Assembly (NCBI GenBank): GCA_964017145.1
Contig: OZ024846.1
Span: 682,001-746,000, forward strand
Length of the DNA: 64,000 bases
Reading direction: 5' to 3'
Source: Agrocybe praecox
Lineage: Eukaryota; Basidiomycota; Agaricomycetes; Agaricales; Agrocybaceae
The notes beneath the pieces were generated by a model that made no database searches, had not been told where the DNA came from, and saw only the letters and a program-made list of their open reading frames with translations. Both the position numbers and the translations under genes were made by a program. How positions within the stretch are numbered: the stretch's first letter is position 1; every line of letters starts with the position of its first letter. Below, one piece after another: positions 1 to 10,460 of the stretch.

Positions 1-263
1 GATGTTTGTAGCTGTGGTCTGCAGCCGGCGATGCCACTATGGAACTGCTGTGGTTTTGTAAGTTGTATTCACGACGCTGATGAAGCATTAGTCACCTCAG
101 CATCTATCTTTGTGACTTTTTATTTTCATTAAGTTGTATATTCACAACGCTGGTGCATTAGTCACCCAGTAGTGAGCACTTTTACTCCTTGTTTTCAAAA
201 GCATTCGGGTTCATTAACGAACGTTTGAACTAGGAAAACTCACTTAAAAGGAGCTGCATTGCA
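1..263. other. 5' flank of the NmrA-like gene
   Basis: Short AT-rich upstream sequence. Two near-identical stretches (around 59-100 and 134-166) share the words TTGTATTCAC-like, GCATTAGTCACC and TTTTATT. They are a small direct duplication just upstream of the first gene. No other element is visible. Confidence 0.4.
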
Positions 264-1350
264 ATGAACATACTCCGTATCTCCTACACTTCCAACAACA
301 ATAACACATCACGAATGCCTTACTCTGTTCTCCTTATTGGTGCGACCGGCTCGCCTGGTTTTAGCATAGCAAAGAAGCTTGCCAAGTACAAAGATCAGTT
401 CAAACGCGTCGCCTACCTCACAGTAACCGCCAAAAGCACCCAGGAGAAGGAAGCCAAATACGCATTGGTACCTCTCGAACGTGTTGTTGGCGACCTCGAA
501 GACCCAGAGACGTATCGCGGCTTTGATATCTTAATCAGTGCTACTTACCATAAACTCGTCTTGGACCAAATCAAATACTTCAATGCAGCTTTCGCCGGAG
601 GCGTGAAGCATGTCTATCCAAGTGAATGTGAGTTGCACAATAAATTTAGTCCATTTGCGAAAACTGATTACTTGGGTGTATGATAGTCGGCCCAGATTTC
701 AACGATCCCGTACTTAGTATTAAGGAAGCATTTTTCGCTCCCAAAATTCAGGTTAGGAAAGCGTTGGAGGAACGAGTCAGCAAGGACAGCTCGTTGGGCT
801 ACACCTACGTCATGACTGGCATATTCAGTGACTTCATGATCGAAACCAACCTTCTAGGGCTCTCGGGGGACAAGAAAACAATCACGTTCTTAGGAGAACC
901 TGACGCATTGCTTACTTCTACCCACACTGACGAGTACGTCTCGATTGTTTGGACCTTTGCGTTATATACACCGTTTTACTTACGCATCCCACTTATTCCA
1001 GCATCGGAGAGTTCGTTGCGCTGTCTCTTCTCCCTTCTCACTTGCCCTCTCTCAACGAACGCCGTGAATTGCCTCTGGAAGGCACGACGATGAAACTCGC
1101 GGACTACTTCGACACCGTTTCTCGTGTGCTTGGGCACCCCATCTCCGTAGAATACCTCACCCTCGAAAGTTCCTTCACATTCCAGGAAGAACAAAGAGCT
1201 CTTGGAAACGAAGACGCAGTTGCCTTCACCTCGGTCAAGCGGGTTGTCGGGTTTGGTTCATCGCTTTTGAGCAACCCCGTTAACCCATTGTACCCTGAGC
1301 ACAAGGCCAAAACCTGGGAAGACACAGTAAAGACTATGCTTGGAGCGTAA
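264..1350 (+). CDS. NmrA / isoflavone-reductase-like NAD(P)-binding protein
   Basis: Spliced model: exons 264-677, 725-933 and 1002-1350, giving 323 residues, normal for the family. The N-terminal Rossmann dinucleotide motif GATGSPG is at residues 26-32. A second in-frame Met (position 315, residue 18) directly precedes the first beta strand and may be the true start. Other family landmarks are the VRKALEE helix, YVMTGIFSDF, and TERRE-like NERRELPLEGTT near the end. Both introns (47 and 68 nt) start GTATGA or GTACGT and restore the frame exactly. Members are atypical short-chain reductases or redox-sensing regulators in the cytosol, and the substrate cannot be read from sequence. No operon-like neighbour suggests a pathway. 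The fold is certain; the function is only general. Confidence 0.85.
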
Positions 1351-1628
1351 CAATCCACGCCCGATAATTACATGGAAGTTACTTGAAGTTGTTGCAACTT
1401 CATTGGTATACTATTATGTTGCTATTATGCATACTTCTGAATCATATTACGATGTTCAAGCCTGCAAAAGTCGATGTAAAGGCCACATAATGTAAATGAA
1501 TACTCGCAACACCCATCCCACCGCCGTGGACAGGGATGCTCGTAACTTTCGGGAGTGAAATAGAAGTCGAGGAAGTTGCGGTAGTATTGACGCTGGTATT
1601 TGCCCCAATACTGGTGGCATTGAAACTT

Positions 1629-1640
1629 CCCCCCCCCCCC
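1629..1640. repeat. C12 homopolymer
   Basis: Twelve consecutive C residues in intergenic DNA. It could be a polymorphic or error-prone site. Confidence 0.9.
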
Positions 1641-2074
1641 CTTGTCCGAATCGCCCTTTCTATCATCTTGAACTTTGAATCCTTCTTTGGCGCACATCTG
1701 CACAAGCTCCAGCATAAGCATATAACATTGAAATTCAGCTCAGGGCACTGTTAGCATCGCCGGACATGATACATACTTGAACCCGTATTGTCCACCAAAA
1801 TTGTTTGGTTAAATCCCGGGGGCCCAGCATCGACCCCACACCGGACGCAGGACCTCGTACCTGCCACTACGGCGTTCGTGCATATACAATCGGGGAATGT
1901 ATATGGGGTCTTTAGGATAAAGGTCACCATTCACAGCGCCATGGATAGGATATTAAAGAGAAAATATTTGAAGCACATTTCTACCGTGAGCGACATCGTC
2001 CATTCAAACACCTTACAGGCATCAGGATTCAGAGTCCACACACGATTGTGGAAGTAATCCTGGGTCAAAACCCC

Positions 2075-2095
2075 CGTCGTCGTCGTCGTCGTCGT
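2075..2095. repeat. (CGT)7 microsatellite
   Basis: Seven perfect CGT units, not inside a supported gene. Confidence 0.95.
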
Positions 2096-2239
2096 TTGAG
2101 TCCAATTCGTCCTGACGCAAGTACTTATAGCTCGGGAGAAATGTCAATTTCAGACTCTGCGACTATGATGCATTCGCAATTCGTACATATACGATATTTT
2201 CATATCCGTAGCTTAGGCATCAGTAGTTTCACACTTTAC

Positions 2240-2266
2240 TTTTTTGGGGTTGTGCAACCCAAAAAA
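2240..2266. repeat. Near-perfect palindrome with AAAAGCG-rich flank
   Basis: T6-GGG(G)TTG pairs with CAACCC-A6, with one unpaired G. Immediately downstream GGCTAAAAGCG occurs, and a similar GCTAAAAGCGG / CCAAAAGCG pair recurs at 2463-2483. The arrangement looks like the remnant of a small non-autonomous element, but ends and target duplication are not evident. Confidence 0.45.
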
Positions 2267-2662
2267 GCGGCTAAAAGCGTTAAAGTAACGAGCTAAGAAA
2301 CCAAGGTGCCCGAAATCAAAAGGTTGATTCCTTGGTGATTCAACAAAATAGGAAATGAATTGCACAGATTTAATACTAAAATGATGATAAAAATAGCGTA
2401 ACTTTTCACCTTTCTATTTTTATTCTTAGCTATGTAGTAGCTTTTCTGAAATCGAGAAATAAGCTAAAAGCGGCCAAAAGCGAACAAGTAAATTGTGAGG
2501 TTGTTGATGACTTCTAACAGCTGAAATCCAGGAATTAGATCCGCATCATATAGCTATGGTGCTAAAGGTTGTCCTATCTTGCATATTCTTTTGCTTGGCA
2601 GCTGAAAATCTCAAGCATAAGATATACACGAATTACAGAAAGTTATACCGACTTCCGGGGCA

Positions 2663-2670
2663 TATAAAAT
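2663..2670 (+). promoter_or_regulatory. TATA-like box of the chitin deacetylase gene
   Basis: TATAAAAT lies 106 bp upstream of the ATG at 2776, within a plausible distance for a basidiomycete core promoter with a short 5' leader. Confidence 0.5.
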
Positions 2671-2775
2671 GAACGATATCCCGAAGAACGAGGGGTCATC
2701 GAGTCCTCGATTCGTTCCAGCTCTCCTTTAGTCCCCACAATACTTTTCATCCTCTCCACTTCCTTCCCCTTCGTC

Positions 2776-4193
2776 ATGTATAGTCGCTTGTTCTTTACCG
2801 CCCACCTCGTCGCTCTTGCTTTTGCGACTCCTGCCCCGGAGAAGCGTCAAGCTCTTGCACGCGTCGTAACGAGCTGCGTAAACCCAAACACCGCTGCGCT
2901 GACTTTTGTAAGTCATTGACCTTCGTAAACAATGTCAATTTTTGAATAACATCTGGACCTCAGGACGATGGCCCGTGGATCTATAAGTAAAGAATCAGAC
3001 ATCTCAGAATATGCAACTAGACTCACAAACTACCCATATTTCTCCAGCACAGATATCGTCAATACCCTCAACGCGGCAGGAGCCAAGGGCACATTTTTCT
3101 TCAGTGCGTTAACACGAGACGGCTTCACAACTATGCATGGTATCTAACACAGACACATACAGATGGAAATAATTGTCTGTTTTTTTTTTTTTGTGATCCT
3201 GCACTTTGCATGCCCGAATACTAACCTCGAGTTTACAGACGGCTGCATCTATGACACAGATGCTGCAGGCCGTGTGCTTAATGCTATTCAAAACGGCCAC
3301 CAAATCGGCTCGCATACATGGGCTCATCGGGACCTCGCTACCCTCTCTTTGGATGAAAGTCAGTGTTTCGCTTACTACAGAAAAATTTACTGGATTTTTA
3401 ATCCTTTTTTTCCCTCCATATAGTTAACAATGAGATGGAGTTAGTCGACCGTACGTCTATATCGGATCCACAGTCTTGTATTATCATCCTCCTATCTAAT
3501 ATTAATGGACAACAGAGGCTCTTATCAAGATTGCTGGCGTTGTTCCAGCATTCATGCGTCCTCGTGGGTATTGACTTGATTTTTGAACATCATCAAGGTT
3601 GATTGAATGATCTCGCCGCTAGCCTATGGAAATTACAACGATCTCGTCAGACAAGCTTCCGCTAGCAGAGGTCAGGTCGTTGCCACTTGGGACTTTGAGT
3701 TAGTTGTAGAACCATTCTTCGAATACGATCTATTTCGACTAACCATTGTTGTCGGTAGCTCAGGGGATTCAGTTGGAGCCACTGTCGCTCAGAGCGAGGC
3801 GGCCTACGATGCATTGGTTGCGAAAAAACCTATAAACATTCTTGCCCTCAACCACGAGACGGAAGGTTTGTCTTCACGTACATTGATTGATAATGAAACA
3901 AAACTAATTTTTTCTTCTTCTTCAACAGAAACCACTGCGTGAGTTCCCCTTTCCGAAAAATCTCAGCCAGTCGACTCAATAACGTTTAACAGACACCAAG
4001 TATTGCCATACGCTATCGAGAAGTTGCAAGCTGCGGGATATCAACTCGTTACTCTTGCTGAGTGCACAGGACTCCCCGCCTATCAGAGCCAGGTCGCACC
4101 CGGAACTCGCGATGTGAGTTACTCCAGCCAATTTCCTTCCATTCATGCCAGAAGTTGATGTATCCGCTTTAACAGTCTACCTGGAAATGTTGA
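2776..4193 (+). CDS. Secreted chitin deacetylase (polysaccharide deacetylase, CE4)
   Basis: Twelve exons: 2776-2907, 2964-2986, 3048-3103, 3163-3174, 3239-3358, 3424-3450, 3516-3563, 3623-3698, 3759-3865, 3929-3938, 3993-4113, 4176-4193. They give 249 residues. A signal peptide is followed by a Lys-Arg at residues 23-24. The NodB motifs are in order: TFDDGP (43-48; catalytic Asp45, metal Asp46), SHTWAH (metal His100 and His104), RPPYGNYN (138-145), WDFDSGDS, and LNHETE carrying the general acid His. It removes acetyl groups from chitin in the wall or environment, giving chitosan. Exons of 12 nt (Asn-Gly-Asn-Asn plus part of the Tyr codon) and 10 nt are required to rebuild the conserved GTFFFNGNNYGCIYD and HETETTAHQV segments. 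Family assignment is very secure; the physiological target is inferred. Confidence 0.95.
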
Positions 4194-4494
4194 ATAGTAT
4201 ACATCTAGTGACACCATCCCCCCTTTCAAAAAGACATTCGAACATCCTCATAACATCCTTCTCTGAAGATAGTATAACTAATGGACTTTCCTAACTGAAT
4301 TGTTTTCCTACTAATGGACGATGAATATTAATGACTCTCATGTTCCAATATATATATAATTACACTACCAACTGGCCTGGGCTTCTCAATTTCATTTCAA
4401 ATTCGGTGTAAAAAGTGATCATGAGCATTGAATATTGAATACATGAGTCTTCCATCCTATGCATACGGCTCTCAAAAGAAGACACAAAGTAAAC
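4194..4494. other. Convergent 3' intergenic region
   Basis: AT-rich spacer between the stop codons of two converging genes. It includes TATATATATAATTA around 4350. Nothing else is visible. Confidence 0.6.
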
Positions 4495-5238
4495 TCAGAG
4501 AGCAAGTGCTCCAAGAGCGATTGCTACAACCAACACAAAGGAACCCATCGGCGCCAGGTCAGCTGCACCATTTTCGTTCGTGTCGACGCCAACGTCAAAA
4601 GGGTCGTTGGGATCAGTGTTGCTGCTACTGTCGGAGCTACTGCTTCCACTTTTTGTGTCACTAGAGCTGCTGCCACTGGAACTGCTGCCGCTTCCGGTGC
4701 TTACGCCAGAAATAGGGAAGCCCGCGCTGCTGCAGTCCGAGGCAAAACCTAGATTTTGAACAAATCATCCATTAGTTTTTTGCATTCCAATCACAAACGA
4801 CGGATAGTGACTTGAAACCAGTTCATCAACCAAAGATTGATCAAGACCAGCGACGTTGGCATCGTGGGCGCATTGCAAACAACTCTGGAAAGAGCTCTCA
4901 ACAGGTTTTGTGCATACACAGCTCAAGTCTGTGCAGTCTGGGTCCTGTCAGGTACATCGTCATGAGTCAATTGTCAAGAAAAGTGTCAGAAAGGGGAAGG
5001 TTGGCATACATTGAAAGCCTGTGCGTAGACTTGACATTGATTTTGTGCACAGCTCAAGGGAATCGAGTCTGGATCAAAGCCATCAATGTCTGCACGAGCA
5101 AACAAGGACGTAGGAAGTTGGGCAAGTACTATGAGTGAAGAATACCCGCTGTTAGTTGTGGTTTTCTGCTGAAGAAAAATAGAACTCACCTAATGGGACA
5201 GCCAAAAGAATGGGTACAAACTTCATGAATGCAACCAT
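4495..5238 (-). CDS. GPI-anchored extracellular CFEM-like protein
   Basis: Exons in transcript order: 5238-5190, 5128-5010, 4944-4812, 4748-4495, giving 184 residues. The N-terminus MVAFMKFVPILLAVPL is a signal peptide. The mature part carries paired cysteines in CFEM-like spacing: CAQNQC, DCTDLSCVC, then SSFQSCLQC and SDC near residue 105. A Ser/Gly-rich stalk of about 40 residues follows, and a hydrophobic end (VLVVAIALGALAL) ending at the stop, the hallmark of a GPI-attachment signal. The 4811 donor is GTCACT, weaker than the others, so the VSS/FASDC join is the least certain junction. It converges with the chitin deacetylase, another wall-related gene. The role (adhesion, haem binding or wall structure) is unknown. 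Confidence 0.8.
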
Positions 5239-7480
5239 AATGTGTGCTGGCAGTAAAGGGTGTCTCAAACAAAGTGCAAGAAAGGAGACGCAAGAAGGAA
5301 GACCACTGGAAGGCAGTGAAGAATAGAAAAAAAAACGACTGCTTGCATCCTTTTATGCTGAAAATATCAGTCAGTCATTGTGCCTGAACAGCAGGTGGCA
5401 GTGTGATGAAGGTACGATAAATTAAAGGATCATAATCATCGACCGCAACACCCCACGAACAGGTCGTTCGCCGAGTGCCAAGACGGGAGTTCCGAGTAGT
5501 AATGGCTGCAAGCACATGCTGTCGTTGCCTCGAGGGATGGAATGATGTTATCTGGAGTCTTGAGGAGAGCCCAAGTACTGTAATTGAGAGATTTACAACC
5601 AAAAGTAATATCACGGAAGCAGCTTTCGCGTATTATTCGATATTATTCGATGCAATCTTGTGGCACGGAAAAGAATAGGGAGAAAAAAGACAGCTAAAGT
5701 GCGTTCATAAAACATGCCAGCATGACGTATGGGCGTCGCAACAAAGCAGTAACCGATGCACTTGCTTGGCGAGTTCGATTGGAATTGGAAAATGATAGAA
5801 ATCTGTCAGGTAGTGAGCGTTGGTGACTGTTGGTGAGCGTTGTATTGGGCGTGAACATCCAGGATCCGACGATCAGACCAGCTCATGGATAGACCTTATA
5901 AAATCATACTTGGTTGTAGAAGCCCTATTGCCGTAAGAACTATCGTGCAGGCCACTAAGAGACTTGAAGTGGTAATGCCAGCGGAGAAATGTCAAGGACA
6001 CGGAACCTCGCTAAGGTTCCGAGGAAATGAACCTTGCACAAGGATTCGGCGACGTCTTGTGAGTACAATCGTCGTCGTTTTCACGGATATGAGCGACATG
6101 TTAACACTGCATGTCATTCCCAGGAGTTGGAGTGGGAATAGTAGGAGGTGGTGGTGGAGTCTGGACAGTGGGTTCCGTGAGAAGTTTGCAACACAGGCAC
6201 TGTGGCAGTGCCAAATGATTTATCTAATCTTATCTTAAGTCGAAAAATCCAGGCGACTGACTCCGAACTCAAGTAGTATGTAAAAAGTACCGACGCTGGT
6301 TCTGTTGAGCGAATCGAACTTGCTGAAAGGAGCATCATATACTATGCTAGTTTTTTCTGCTTGAGCCACTAAAAATGACCAATATGGGTCAGGGGAACCA
6401 ATTATAATATGTACGCTTAAGTATTTGTTACCAGAAAACAGGTTTTTGTAAAGGACATACTATTGCATACAAACCAGTTTCGTAAAGTGTCTACTTGAAC
6501 AATAGGAAAAGATAGCCGCTAGCGTCTTAAATATTTTTTCCAACATGAATTCAAGGATTATTTATATTTCTGGGATGTTACAATCAAGCATAATAAGATC
6601 TATTCTAGGCATGCAATAGAGTTTGAACGTTTTACATAGGCGCGCAAAATACACTGAAATTAGAAATTACGCCACACTCGTTACGAAATATCGAAAAATG
6701 GTAATTACCGATCGCAGACTGGCACTAAACAAGCAGGGATCAAGCATTGTGAAAAAGAAGCGAACTGGTAGCTATGGCATACAGATAAGAGCTGAATGAG
6801 AAATCAAATATAAGGAACCCGAAATACAACATGTATGTATGTGCAGACTTTAAAGAGAAGATAAAAATGCAAACGAAGTAACAAAGATAATGTAGAAATA
6901 AGATAACATGAAAACAAACATCATAACCTCGAGGAAAGCAACGTGATAGGCAACTGTATTAATGCATAATGAAAAGCAAAGAAGAAGAAAAGAGAACAAG
7001 GAAGTTAAGAAAGAAAAAGAAAAAGAATCAACATAAAAATTAACGTCCGAGCGTCCCGTTGGTACCCAATGTATGTATGAGTCCAATCAAAAGGACTAAA
7101 GCAATGGTGCAAAAATAGTGATCGTGGAGGTTTAGTGTCCAAAGAAATACGTTATCGGCTCTCAATAGACTCAAGGCTGCGGGTCAAGGTGTCGCCAAAA
7201 GAATGGTCCAGCATGCAGTCAGTTCTTCAAAGCGAACGCTGCACAAGCCGTCTTCATCGACGAGTCTTCTGACATGCTCTTGGGGTCGACATTTTTGGAT
7301 CAGTTCTGAGACTGTATTATCAGAGGAACCTCACAACCGGAAGCGTGGGCGTGGGAGTGAATCAACGCTGAATGGGCCGTTTGAACATCATCTGTAGCGA
7401 ATGGATCTGAATTAGATCTCCAATAAAATAAAACAGGACCACCCTACGACCAGCATTTTTCACGCAAAGCCGACGGAAAT
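5239..7480. other. Long intergenic region
   Basis: 2.2 kb without a supported gene. There is a TATTATTCGA tandem pair at 5630-5650, a duplicated TGGTGA(G)CGTTG word at 5815-5842, and a palindromic GGAACCTCGCTAAGGTTCCG at 6002-6021. The purine-rich 6770-7090 stretch (GAAAAAGAAAAAG-type runs) is likely 3' UTR or downstream DNA of the bHLH gene. Open frames here show no family resemblance. Confidence 0.5.
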
Positions 7481-9040
7481 TTATTCCTCGTCTTCTCCGT
7501 CTTCTTCTCCATCACTGCCTCCATCCGGGTCTTCCTCATCGCCCAATTTCCCTTCTCCTCCTTTCCACTCCCTCTCCCAAGGAGGGTCGGAAATCAATGG
7601 TGTTAACGCCGGATGGCCTGGGGGTAAAGATGATCGAGCCTGATGAAGTCGTGCAAGGAGGGCAGAGCGCTCCGCTAACAATTCTTGAATGTGGTCAATA
7701 GCTAGAGAGGAAATACAAGTATGAGGCCGCGGGTAGGTATAAGCATAGGACGGGACCGACGGATACATACTTTTTGATAAGACAACATTCTCGCTCCTAG
7801 GACCTGCTCTACCGTCCAATCTATCCTTCCCATTCTCATCGTCCTTGGACTTCTTCCCTCGACTTTTCTTTCTCTGTACAGCACCATTTCCAACACCCTT
7901 TCCAATCGCCGCATTCCTCTCTGCCTCTTCTTCCTCTCGGATGGCTTCCCGTAGAGCAGGGACTGTCTCACATAAAGCTTCGTAACCCCGTCTAATATTA
8001 GCTCGCCGTTTCTGTTCCGACTGGATATGATTCGCCTTTTTCTGCGAAGGCGACAACAGAGCTTGCTTTTGAGTTCCTGAAGTTTGTGACTGCTGCGGGT
8101 TTACAGGAGGTGATGTAGATGAACGCCTCCGTTTGGATGCGCTACCGGATCCATTTGACCCTGGTTGCCGTTTGCCAGTTGTGGCGAAAGTAGACGATGA
8201 TGGGCCACCAGTGGTGGTAGGTGAGGATGTAGAAGCGTGTATTGAGGGTCGTGATGACGTTGCCACCGACGGAGTAGATCGCGATGTGGGGATCCGTTTG
8301 TTTCTGATCACGGACGTGGAGGTGGTGCCTTCGGACGGATGCTGAGGCTGGGAAGGTATGTGAACTTGTTGATGCTGTTGTTGGTGGGTCGCAGGTCCGG
8401 GAATTGAATTATGAATTTGTTGGAAATTATAAGGCGAGTGTGGGGTTGTGGGTGATGAATGGTCCGAGGATATGGCACTCAGCGGAGGAACCGAGTGCTG
8501 CTGGTGTCGCGGTTGGTTCTGTAGAGGTAAAGGTTGCGACTGGTACATCTGTTGTTGCTGTCCTTTGTTGTGTAGAAATGGGAAGACATCATGGCTGGTT
8601 GAGAAGGAGTTATTCCGTTGCTCCTGTTGACGTTGCTGTTGCTGCTGCTGCTGTCGATGTTGTTGTTGATGTTGCAGGACCTGCTGTTGATGCACAAGTA
8701 AACGCTTATGCTCTTGCCTACTGTAATGGTCCAACGGTTGACCGTTAGAATTGTAATGGGACTGGGACTGAGGACCCGGCCCTAAAACCCCTGTTCCCCA
8801 TTCTCCAGATTCTAGAGACATCAAGTCTTTCGTGGCTTTCGACAATGCCTCCCGACGCTCGTTATTGTACTCTCCTTCATGAAAAGGATCATCCTGTGTA
8901 GAATATAGTAAGGAAGGTGACGCGTTATACAGAGCCCATTCTGCGGCAGAAATAGTAGTCGATTCGGCTTCTGGATATTCGACAGAGGATAGAAAAGATT
9001 GAAAGGCTTGATTCTCAGTAGAAGACAACAGGGACTGCAT
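7481..9040 (-). CDS. bHLH transcription factor with polyglutamine tract
   Basis: Exons 9040-7771 and 7701-7481, giving 496 residues. The 69-nt intron is in frame, so an unspliced reading is also open, but splicing restores VVLSKTIDHIQELL in helix 2. The basic region plus helix 1 starts at His338 (HIQSEQKRRANIRRGYEAL) with the His-Glu-Arg E-box-reading pattern. Helix 2 lies at about 420-437. The loop between them is unusually long (about 55 residues) and highly charged. The N-terminal half is a Gln/Ser/Pro-rich activation-type region with a CAG/CAA-coded polyQ run (about 8610-8700), and the C-terminus is a Glu/Asp-rich tail. A nuclear DNA-binding regulator is expected; its targets are unknown. 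Confidence 0.9.
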   Translation of the reverse strand: MQSLLSSTENQAFQSFLSSVEYPEAESTTISAAEWALYNASPSLLYSTQDDPFHEGEYNNERREALSKATKDLMSLESGEWGTGVLGPGPQSQSHYNSNGQPLDHYSRQEHKRLLVHQQQVLQHQQQHRQQQQQQQRQQEQRNNSFSTSHDVFPFLHNKGQQQQMYQSQPLPLQNQPRHQQHSVPPLSAISSDHSSPTTPHSPYNFQQIHNSIPGPATHQQQHQQVHIPSQPQHPSEGTTSTSVIRNKRIPTSRSTPSVATSSRPSIHASTSSPTTTGGPSSSTFATTGKRQPGSNGSGSASKRRRSSTSPPVNPQQSQTSGTQKQALLSPSQKKANHIQSEQKRRANIRRGYEALCETVPALREAIREEEEAERNAAIGKGVGNGAVQRKKSRGKKSKDDENGKDRLDGRAGPRSENVVLSKSMYPSVPSYAYTYPRPHTCISSLAIDHIQELLAERSALLARLHQARSSLPPGHPALTPLISDPPWEREWKGGEGKLGDEEDPDGGSDGEEDGEDEE

Positions 9041-9483
9041 TGCTCTTAACAGTCAAGAGGAGAAGGAGGAGAGCGAGATTGTAGCAGTATTTCTCTTGGG
9101 GCGTCGCCGTCGCGACCAATAACTGGATTTTCCAATATTTTGATTTTGCGGGGTAAGCTAGAAGGCCAGAGATGAGTCGATGAAGGAAGAGCTTGCATGT
9201 GAATTTCCAGAACGGTTAATTTGGGTGGCTGTGCATGGCCCTTCCCAGCTGATCATGAAATTTCCCTCGCTCGGCACACATTGCCGAGAAGCTTAGAGTC
9301 ACGTGCTACTCCGATGGCTCTTTCGTTTCTTCTTTTAACTTGCAAACCACAACATTCTTCTCCACACACTCAACACCATATCAAGAATAGAAAATAGTGC
9401 TGCTCTAAGCTCGTATATCACACTATTTTTTATTTCACTATCAGACGGCTAGTAAATACGGTGGCTCAAAACCGCATGAACGG

Positions 9484-9506
9484 TTTTTGGTTTTTGGTTT
9501 TTGGTT
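9484..9506. repeat. (TTTTTGG)3 tandem repeat
   Basis: Three copies of a 7-bp unit that resembles telomere-like T/G sequence but is clearly internal here. Confidence 0.8.
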
Positions 9507-9542
9507 TTGATCTTGATCGCCCGATCTCGTTTGATCAGTAAG

Positions 9543-9632
9543 TTGAGTACTGTTATTTACCGGTCGATATTACTCGACCTAAACATCTAAATATAGTCAT
9601 TAGGATATACACCGGTAAGTAACAGTACTCAA
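9543..9632. mobile_element. MITE-like element with 22-bp inverted ends
   Basis: TTGAGTACTGTTATTTACCG.. at 9543-9564 is the reverse complement of 9611-9632 with a single mismatch (21 of 22). The 46-bp interior has its own short TCGA...TCGA symmetry. It has the size and shape of a miniature inverted-repeat element or a strong cruciform. No clear target-site duplication is visible. Confidence 0.5.
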
Positions 9633-9751
9633 AATGGAGAGGCTGTGGGAGGTCCGAATATTCATCGTATTTATTCTGATTTTCCTTCGATAACTCTTTC
9701 TTCCCTCACTCACTTTGTTACCACTCCTTAGCCTGACAAACTACAATCCTG

Positions 9752-10460
9752 ATGAATTTCTCTTTTCTTAAGGCATGGGCATTTCTACTGTTATCTACAT
9801 TTACCGACTACGACAAAATCTTGCAAATAGCGGGGGACCTTACTCCTTCTCGTCGAGCACGCTCCATGCTCAAAGATTTTGCACAGCAAAAACGCAAGGC
9901 ATTGGAAATAGTACGTCCCATACTCTTTTTTCTTCGGAAACTTTTGGTCTCTCCCGTACTCATCTTGTGTTGTTAGCTTATTCCGATGATCATGTATGTA
10001 TACCCTAATCCTTCGGTATTCCCGTGCGCAGACCATTACCGAATACAAACACAAGGTGGCATGTGTATAAAGCTCAGGACGTCTCTGTTAGCTGGGGCTT
10101 TTGCCTCATTATTGTCGTAAGACAGAGTATTCAAGAGCTTGACGAAGAACTACTTCTGGTGCGTTCGAAAAGAATATATATGTTTATCACATCATCACTG
10201 AGTTTTTAGGAGCGTATTCGCATCTTGGGACCTGCAATGTTCTCGACAATCCACTCTGTCCCAATCTTATCCGTCTACATTTTTTACTGGATACGAATGC
10301 TCATGTCATCGAGCTCACGCTTGGACTTACTCGTGCAGGCAATCTTTTTTATGTTACCTCATTTTCTGTCTCTTTTTACGAGAATGAAGAGAGGAGCTTT
10401 TGGAAGAAATTATCCTGCAAGGTGCATCACAACTCGCATTTTGAGGTTGAGAGTGAACTA
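9752..10460 (+). CDS. Unidentified multi-exon gene (partial model)
   Basis: A chain of phase-compatible exons is visible. 9775-9909 encodes ..KILQIAGDLTPSRRARS.. and ends at a GTACGT donor. About 10032-10055 encodes TITEYKHK. About 10127-10158 encodes SIQELDEELLL. From 10210 the sequence encodes ERIRILGPAMF. The assembled stretch is Lys/Glu-rich and helical, coiled-coil in style. A possible last exon near 10382-10460 ends with a frame running to TAA at 10458. I cannot fix the start: MNFSFLK at 9752 is out of this frame without a further intron. I do not recognise the family. It could be a small structural subunit of a larger complex, or a decayed gene. Confidence 0.3.

Larger units (their letters stand above)
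1351..2775. other. Intergenic region with simple repeats and a stem-loop
   Basis: No gene supported in 1.4 kb. It holds a C12 homopolymer (1629-1640), a (CGT)7 run (2075-2095), a near-perfect palindrome (2240-2266) followed by repeated AAAAGCG words, and the promoter of the chitin deacetylase. Open frames of 60-98 codons here lack family resemblance and splice context. Confidence 0.5.
9041..9751. other. Upstream region of the bHLH gene with a terminal-inverted-repeat element
   Basis: Divergent promoter region. It holds three tandem TTTTTGG units (9484-9506) and a roughly 90-bp element with 22-bp inverted ends (9543-9632, listed separately). Confidence 0.5.

Noticed and set aside
8404..8748. 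114-codon plus-strand frame in the bHLH gene
   Set aside because: Antisense shadow of the Gln-rich codons (Val/Ala-rich mirror of CAG/CAA runs).
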